A DNA stretch of 64,000 bases. It comes from Deroplatys truncata (Eukaryota > Arthropoda > Insecta > Mantodea > Mantidae). Of this stretch, positions 57,549 to 64,000 are shown in pieces. The notes below the pieces were generated by a model. The model searched no databases and was not told where the DNA came from. It worked only from the letters and a program-made list of their open reading frames with translations. The position numbers were made by a program, and so were the translations under genes. Location of the stretch: positions 661,986,618 to 662,050,617 of the forward strand of contig CM060990.1 in NCBI GenBank assembly GCA_030765065.1, in the 5' to 3' direction. Numbering within the stretch: the first letter of the stretch is position 1; every line of letters starts with the position of its first letter.

Positions 57549-57825
57549 CGCCGGACCGGGATTCGATTTCCGCTGGGGTGGCGATTTCAAGTCCACCCTA
57601 GCCACGCCTTCCCCTCTGACTTGCTCAATGAAGTATCCCCAAGGCCCAACGTGGTTCGGAGTCCACGGTAAAAGCTGTAGGTCCTCTCATTCTACCGCCA
57701 TCCTCATCATCACTCTACCATTCCGCCTGCTGGGTGCCTCCACCTCAGAAATGGGTCCAGTCATCGCTTGGTGGAATGAGGTATCCTCCGGAGGTCATAG
57801 TCCATATGGGGAGCGTTAGAAACGA
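57549..57825 (+). repeat. SINE-D copy with 14-bp TSD
   Basis: The flanks catttgccagaagt (57535-57548) and catttgcctgaagt (57826-57839) are a one-mismatch TSD. The body includes cccaaggcccaacgtggttc and ggtggaatgaggtatcctcc, and the end gggagcgttagaaacga. The head is short (a B-box-like gggattcgatttcc), so it is 5'-truncated. Confidence 0.75.
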
Positions 57826-58462
57826 CATTTGCCTGAAGTTATGAGGCGCGAAGCTACATTTATCTCGACACAGATGATAACGAGCTGGGCCAAGTTACAC
57901 TTTGAGATTATGTTATATGTGGCAAAGCTACCTGCATACACACATCATGTAAGTTACTTGAGGAGTTCATTCAGAAGTGTACAACGAAGAGTGATTTGTC
58001 TGTAAATTTTCAAAAACAGACACATTGGAATTTGCCCCCCACTTCTTGATCATGTAACTGTTTCACGGTTACTATTGACACGTGATATCCAATCCTCCTC
58101 TGATTCTTCATTTTTATTTGTAATATTTTATTATATTGGGTGAGAGTAATATTTGTATACGCCCCCTTTTAAGTTTAGAAAGTTATCGGCAACCACAATT
58201 TCACAAGCTGCCTTTTCTGATTATGTAATATAGCGCGTAGTTTTTGGAAAGTGCCTAATCCCCGTTCTCTTATTTGGAAGCACGTACCTCAGGTTAACAA
58301 AGACATGTGTTTAAGTTATTTTGTATTCGGCATAAGAACCTTCCTCGTGTCCTTCCGTTAATAGAGGGTTGCCTTTTCAATTCGCAAATTTTCTCACCTG
58401 AGAAGTGCATTTGTAGTATCGTACATATCCTTATCGTTGATATATTTACTGACTCAAATTAT

Positions 58463-58701
58463 CGTCGTCATCGTTTCTAACACTCCCCATATGGCCTACG
58501 ACCTTCGGGGATATCTCATTCCACCACTTAGAGGTACCCAGCGGGTGGAATCCTTTGCCTCCGATGGTAGGGTGATGATTAGGATGGCGGTGAGATGAGA
58601 GGACCTAGAGCTTTTACCTGGGCTCCGAACCACGTTGGACCTTGGGGATACTCTCATGAGTAAGTCAGAGGTGAAGGCGTGGATACGCCACCCCGGCGTC
58701 C
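58463..58701 (-). repeat. SINE-D copy, inverted, with 14-bp TSD
   Basis: A perfect TSD, ctgactcaaattat, lies at 58449-58462 and 58702-58715. The body is the reverse complement of 57549-57825. Its 3' end carries a short gatgacgac tail. Head lacking. Confidence 0.85.
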
Positions 58702-58839
58702 CTGACTCAAATTATTATGTATCTAATTTTCAAACTAGTTTATCTCGTACGCAATGTACGGTTGCAGCATTTAGGGATAGGCCTATAAAAATCAGGAATA
58801 AAACCTGAATCCTAGTATTCTTAAACACTGATGACCAGG

Positions 58840-59150
58840 CATGGGAAGGCCAGGACGAAAGGAAATTAAGTTGAACTGCTACTGGACTTTATACAGTGAA
58901 GTCGCAGGTTACAAACCACCTCTATCTCGTATGCAGTGTGTTAGTGTTTGCAGATAACACTCCAGACCGTGTTAACCTGCCCGTCAGTGACTCATAATTT
59001 TTTTTTGTGTGTATTTAACGCTCTTACTACATACGAGACCACAGGGCAATATCACTAGTGTTGGTACATGGAATGAAATGATAGTTCCAAAGAAAATTTG
59101 GGAAGGAATCTCCAAAGCAACATAAGCTGATTTCTATTATTTAGGCTTAC
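58840..59150 (+). repeat. R5 repeat copy
   Basis: Matches 45070-45510 over ggccaggacgaaaggaaatt, gtcgcaggttacaaaccacc, cagataacactcc and cgtcagtgactcat. The end block tacgagaccacagggc also has a trace at 10320-10375. Confidence 0.55.
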
Positions 59151-59580
59151 TATGGTATATGTTGAGTTGAGTCAGATGAAGATGCCCCTAAACCCTTTCC
59201 TCAAAAAAGGGTCTAGCTATTCCTATTGTCTCAAATATACAGATGAAAGAATAAATCGGGTGTGTTATATCAAATATCTTGCGGTTGTGAAAAAACCTTA
59301 GCCTTTACACTTCATTCACGTGTTTCAGATTCTACGTTAAGCTGTAAGTCCCCAATGTCCATTTGGATGCATTCACTGCTTATAACAATAAATTTTGTGG
59401 CATCAAAGTTTGATAAAAGCATTTTGACCAAGCCTTGGACAGTTCTAAACTGATCCAAAGAGTCGATTTTTACTATTCCAAAGCAGTTATCTTTTAGATC
59501 CAAATAGACCATAATTAAGACTACTGGTCCAAATGGTATGCAACCTGTCTTACTACTAGACGTGTGTCCTTCTAGTTGTT

Positions 59581-60045
59581 AGGGATATAAGGTATGCAAC
59601 GGAGGGGGGCTACCCTCCAGGGGAAACGGATGGAGTGAAGGAACCACAGGAGGCTACAGTCAGGCCACAGAGACGTGCGGAAGTCCCTAATAGTTCCAGG
59701 CTCGAAGACCCGTTCCACTATTGGAGCTGCCTGAGAATGCGCTGAACGACCCTTCAAACAAGCAGCCCTCTAGTGTCAACGGGGAATACTCTTTCCTTTG
59801 AGCAAGCATCCACGCCATCTTTCCGGCACCGCCATACGCCACGAAACCTAGAAGCATACCTGAAACAACAGAAGGAAACTGAATGAAAACGTAATAATGG
59901 AACGGAAATCGTGGTAGAGGAGAAACCACTGCATACCGACCAGCCAAAATCACGAAAAACCCAAGGTCAGAGTAGGCGACGAAAATTGAACCCGGTACCT
60001 CACGAATGCGAGAATCACACATTATCGCGCAGCCATCTCGCTCGG
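59581..60045 (-). repeat. SINE-B copy with 14-bp TSD
   Basis: The flanks tccttctagttgtt (59567-59580) and tccttctagctgtt (60046-60059) differ at one base, fixing both ends of the family. The head complement is aattgaacccggtacctcac near 59985-60005. The tail is at the left (tataaggtatgcaacgg). Confidence 0.85.
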
Positions 60046-60060
60046 TCCTTCTAGCTGTTG

Positions 60061-61260
60061 ATTTCACCCCGAGATTTCTGGAAGTACGTGTGTACCATCA
60101 AAAATAAGATCCACAAAAGTAAGAAAACATGGCATAAGCCTGATTACTTCTTATGCTGTACTCTGAAAGCTATCTGTCAGAATAAGTTTTCTTGGAAAAT
60201 TTAATTTAAAATCAATGCGTCATGTTCGGGCACTTCCATCAGGAAACATTGCTATATTTAATTAACCATTAATTTCTCAAAGAGTCTATTTCGTCACACT
60301 TACCCGATATTGACGTGTTTTCGCCTGATGAACACGGACTTTACAATTTCAGCCATACACCCATTTTCGAGGGTGGTTGGAGCTTGACATCCGTGTTGCG
60401 GTTGGAAAACAAGTGAACATCATCTAGCGTGAGAGGTTTATTATTGATAGGTAATTGTACAACAACAGGGGCTATGCTGCTAGTGACGTGGCACTGCCCT
60501 GTGGCTGTCGGCTTGGAAACTGCGTTGTATACGTGCGTAGTTAATGTATATTTGGCGTTCCCATGTTTCTGTTTATTATTTATTAATGGAGACTACTGTA
60601 AAGAATATCAGCAGTACTTTCCCAGTAATGTAAGTAAAATTTTGATCTATTAGAAATCATACACACAAGTGACAAAATGCATCGATTATAATTCCATAGT
60701 GATGCCTCGAATCATTCCTATTCTTCAGTTCCGTACTCATGATAGCGGAAAAAGGTGGAAACCTCTTCTGAGCAGCTAGTTAGGTCTACAAGGTCATTAT
60801 GGAGTAAGTTAGGGAGTGAGAGGGGTAGTACTGAACAGTATTTGCTGTTTCTGCTTGCTGTGAAAGTGAAAGGGACATGAAGAGGGAAACAGCATTTTAG
60901 CTAGAACCCTCCCAAGCCTTCCAACTGTACTGTATTCACTCTTAGGTTGATCCGCGGCAAAACAAACGTACGTGGCCAGTGCACCGTGGTACAACAAGTA
61001 GCAATGCGTTCAGAAAGTAGTCCCACGCTAATAATCTGAATTTTAGCAAGAACTTATCCTTAAATGGTGTAATGTTCTATACAAATAACTAAGAGTTTAT
61101 TTAATGCTGATTTATACCGATAAACAGCGCTACAACGCACAACATGCAATTCGTATGAGTTGCCATACATAACATTCAGGTATGCGCAGAATATTGTTCA
61201 CAGCCACAAACCAGCAGTTTGTGTTTAGTAAAGTATAAGCGGGCAAGCATTGACTGGTGG
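60061..61260. other. Unassigned sequence
   Basis: Short frames only (for example 60429-60653). No firm homology. The stretch flanking the SINE (59220-59566 and 60061-60330, minus strand) could be one older coding remnant, but no motif supports it. Confidence 0.3.
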
Positions 61261-61264
61261 TGAA

Positions 61265-61575
61265 AAAACGATAGTTTTGAATTCTTAAGTTATGTGATAT
61301 ATAAATATCCAACACGTGAAAGAAGTGGTGAAATTAACTTCTGAACTCACCGGTGTTTCTAGTACAAGTATAAACAGTGCTCGTAAAGAAAAATATGAAA
61401 CGGGAAAAGTGGTTACATCCGGGGAAAGGAAAGAAAGCGTGTGAAATACGTGATGCAAGAATGTGACGATTTTGTGAAGAATACAATTCGTGTAACAGTG
61501 AAGAATTTGTTTTTTAAACATAAGCCACCAACAATAGTGATAAAAGTGTCGGTTCCAGGGAGCGAATAAATGTAA
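61265..61575 (+). pseudogene. Transposase N-terminal remnant, related to 52430-53580
   Basis: Plus-strand frames read VVKLTSELTGVSSTSINSAR followed by TGKVVTSGERKESV, the HTH plus basic linker seen in the 53302-53580 protein. Then, in a shifted frame, they read CDDFVKNTIRVTVKNLFF. It breaks at the solo LTR that starts at 61591. Confidence 0.55.
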
Positions 61576-61590
61576 GTTATCGCATACCTC

Positions 61591-62636
61591 TGAAACGGCA
61601 ACTCTAGGCCGAGCCCGAGAACTGTAATTATAGATAATTTATTAATTAACTTTTATTGATGTTAAATCATACTATGTAAATATCTTTTTCTCATACTGCT
61701 TGTATATTTTAAGAAGGGTGATTTAACGTTATGTATCTATCTACGTTACTAATATTAGTAGAGTTATAAATGGTTTAATGTAAATAATTTAAGCGCTGTG
61801 TTAAAATACTGTCCACGACGAAATGTTTTAGCTACAGGAATAGTGCCTTCGAAGGCAGAAAACCTAGTTTTATGACATCTCTTTGGTCGCTGGGCCATTA
61901 TTCCTACAGCGAGGGTGTAACGCCTTTGTCCCTTTATTTGATAATTCGCCGTGACCAAGTGAGAGAGACAGATAGCTTAACGGTAAATGTAGGAAAAGCC
62001 GCGATTTATATTAAACTTGGACCAATGAGATCCCTGGAAGTTTATACGAAATAGTTAGACGCGTCGAGTGGCGCTAAAAATGGACCAATAGGAAAGGAAG
62101 CAGCCCCAGAAGCCTGCGACTATAAATGGATCTGCTAGGAACAAATTCGGGGCATTTCAGTTTGGCAATTTATCATTTGTGGGCAGGGAGAGATGCTGCA
62201 GGATGTGTGAGTGATATCGCGCCAAAAAGGAATAAAGACAGTTTTCGAAACACACCTAAGAACCGCTACTCGTAAAGAGATAATAAGCATATTTAAACTT
62301 CGTGTCATATCCGCGCCGCGTTTTAACAGCGGTGGACAGTATTTTAACGGCGGTAATATCAGTGTTGTGTACTACGTGGAGTAGTTAAATAAAAGAAATT
62401 GCAGTGTCATCTTTTCGTAACCAAAGCACGTCTATTTCTCCTTTTTACCACGACCCGAGGTCTACGCTTCCTTTACCAAGGATAAGTCCATGCTCCCACC
62501 TAGTTTTAAAGAAAATTACTGCAGCTAGCCGAGGACAAAATTGCAGAGAACCAGCACACTGCGAACATCTGGAGCCAACATGGAGGATGCAACAAGGTAA
62601 GCCGCGAGCAACGGACAGGAGGAGGTGACTGCCGCA
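61591..62636 (+). mobile_element. Solo LTR-L3 with 4-bp TSD
   Basis: It begins TGAAACGGCAACTCTAGG and ends gtgactgccgCA, flanked by CCTC at 61587-61590 and 62637-62640. It aligns along its length with 43872-44954, including ctgtccacgacga, gcgactataaatggatctgc and ggtaagccgcgag. No internal domain. Confidence 0.85.
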
Positions 62637-62678
62637 CCTCTTATGTGCCTTCTTTTTCGCTCACTTCTTTTAGAATTA

Positions 62679-63822
62679 CGAGGGTAGTCCCAGAAGTACC
62701 CAACCTGACGTATACATAGCGGTTGTTGTTTCAAACAAATGACTATGGTACAAAGTACCGCCCTTATAAAGCTTAAGTTTGAAGTTTGACGATGTTACGT
62801 TGTTAAGTAATTGTTTGGCAGCCATTAATAGTGAACTCTCTCTGCGAATTTGAAACATGAATAAAACTGGCCATCGTTATGTGATACAATACTTTCATTT
62901 GAAAGATCTTAGTCCAACTAATATTAAAGCTGAGCTAGATTCTAGTCTGGGGGAGTCTACCCCTTATTTTACAACAGTAAAATATTGGGTGACAGAGTTT
63001 AAGCGAGGCCATAGAAGCTGTTAAGACGAACATCGCAGTGGTCGACGAATGAGGTGACCACGCCAGAAATTGTGAAGAAAATCCACAAAATGGCATTGGA
63101 TGACCGTCGACTGAAAGTGCGCGCGCTAGCAGAAATCGTAGGCATTTCAAAAAGTGCTGTACATCGCATACTGACTGAAAATTTGGACATCAGAAAGCTG
63201 TGCACAAGATGGGTGCCGCGATTACTCACAATGGAACAAAAGCAGCATCGTGAGGATGTTTCAGTCAAGTGTTTGGCGATATTTCGCTGCAATAAAGCTG
63301 AGGTTATGGCGTCAGATTTTTTGGGATAATCTTCATTGATTATCTTCAAAAAGGAAAATCAATCAATGACGAGTATTCTGCAAACTTATTGCAGCGTTTG
63401 AATGATGAAATCAAGCAAAAACGGCCTCATTTGGCGAAAAAGAAAGTTTTGTTTCATCAAGACAATGCACCAATTCACACATCCATTATCGCCATGGCCA
63501 AAATCAATAAGTTAAAGTTCGAATTGCTTCCTCATGCACCCTATTCGCCAGATTTAGCCCCCTCTGATTATTTTCTGTTTCCAAAGTTGAAGAAATGGAT
63601 TGGTGGTAAAAGATTTGCCAACAATGAAGAGGTGGAGTCTGCAGTTGATGACTATTTTGCAGAACTCGACGGTTCTCACTATAAGCAGGGTATCGAAGCG
63701 ATTGAACATCACTGGGAATAGTGTATCGAGCTAAAAGGGGACTCTGTAGAGAAATAAAGACGTTTTTTCCCAAACTTTTTGTGTTTTCTTTGTTAGATCG
63801 GGTACCTCTGGGACAGCTCTCG
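62679..63822 (+). mobile_element. Internally deleted mariner element
   Basis: Terminal repeats are cgagggtagtcccagaagta (left) and the complement of cgagagctgtcccagaggta (right), each abutting TA (62677-62678 and 63823-63824), the expected mariner target duplication. Length is 1144 bp, shorter than the usual 1.3 kb, consistent with the coding deletion. Confidence 0.9.
62857..63721 (+). pseudogene. Defective mariner transposase
   Basis: The start ATG at 62857 reads MNKTGHRYVIQYFHLKDLSP, with a TAA at 63022-63024 and a frameshift near 63050. The second HTH follows (RALAEIVGISKSAVHRIL). At about 63297 the sequence CNKAEVMASDF skips the segment that normally holds the first catalytic Asp (the MDETW region), a loss of roughly 45-50 codons by comparison with the family. 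The rest is intact after one more shift near 63328: FHQDNAPIHTS (second Asp) and YSPDLAPSDYFLFP (third Asp, D34D spacing), then IEAIEHHWE and a stop at 63719-63721. Confidence 0.9.
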
Positions 63823-64000
63823 TAACTATTATTATGTATGCAAACGTTTATTTTGTTGTAACTATCAATTGCATCACCTTTAACACCTAACAGAAAATAC
63901 TAGTCACCATTTAAGTTGTCGAAATATGGGCTCTGTTCTTTTTGCATTATGCGCCGCGTGTACTCGCGACATGGTCGTGAAAAGTGTGACAATATTTCTG

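Noticed and set aside
43872..62636. The two L3 LTRs as the 5' and 3' ends of one 18-kb retrotransposon
   Set aside because: Each has its own different TSD (AAAT and CCTC), and no gag-pol lies between them.

Overview
This is a repeat-dense, AT-rich eukaryotic window that looks like an insect genome. The evidence is one host gene with a GT-AG intron and AATAAA signal, many tRNA-headed SINEs with target-site duplications (TSDs), mariner/Tc1-type and DUF4817-type transposase remnants, several non-LTR retrotransposon fragments, and solo LTRs. The mix resembles a large hemimetabolous (cockroach or termite-like) genome, but that placement is inference. There are no bacterial-type genes, operons or CRISPR arrays.

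Host gene: an internal coding exon at 6361-6492 and a terminal exon at 14103-14288 (+ strand, compatible phase) appear to give the C-terminus of a single-pass, acidic, tail-anchored-like membrane protein. They are separated by about 7.6 kb of intron filled with transposons. No other host gene is convincing.

Layout: 0-6 kb holds a LINE end, two SINEs, an AT-rich element and a decayed Tc1-like transposase. 6.4-14.3 kb is the host gene, whose intron carries a decayed transposase split by an ORF1-only retroelement, a DUF4817 DNA transposon with inverted arms of about 200 bp, and a solo LTR. 15.7-17.6 kb is a dead LINE interrupted by two SINEs. 18.1-22.4 kb is a TAG-type triplet tract of about 4 kb, with an internal 291-bp higher-order repeat and a SINE inside. 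22.5-37 kb holds more AT-rich elements, solo LTRs, LINE fragments and foldback repeats. 37.1-39.7 kb is a 76-bp minisatellite that appears to have grown inside a SINE, which itself sits inside an AT-rich element. 40-51 kb is a cluster of SINEs and solo LTRs, with one LTR nested in another. 52.2-54.6 kb is a DNA transposon with an internal 306-bp tandem duplication, followed by the remnant of a repetitive arthropod protein. 55.9-56.4 kb is a young element made of two 196-bp arms differing at one visible position. 56.6-60 kb holds a pogo-like MITE and SINEs. 61.3-63.8 kb is a transposase remnant with a solo LTR and an internally deleted mariner.

The most notable signals are nine LTR-like sequences in at least four families, most with TG...CA ends and 4-bp TSDs but no internal gag-pol; the SINE-derived minisatellite; the near-perfect inverted-repeat element; the ORF1-only retroelement; and a high-copy AT-rich family that carries a CA/TG microsatellite in every reasonably complete copy. 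All family names used here (SINE-A to SINE-G, LTR-L1 to L4, AT1, R5) are local labels, not database names. Alignments were made by eye.
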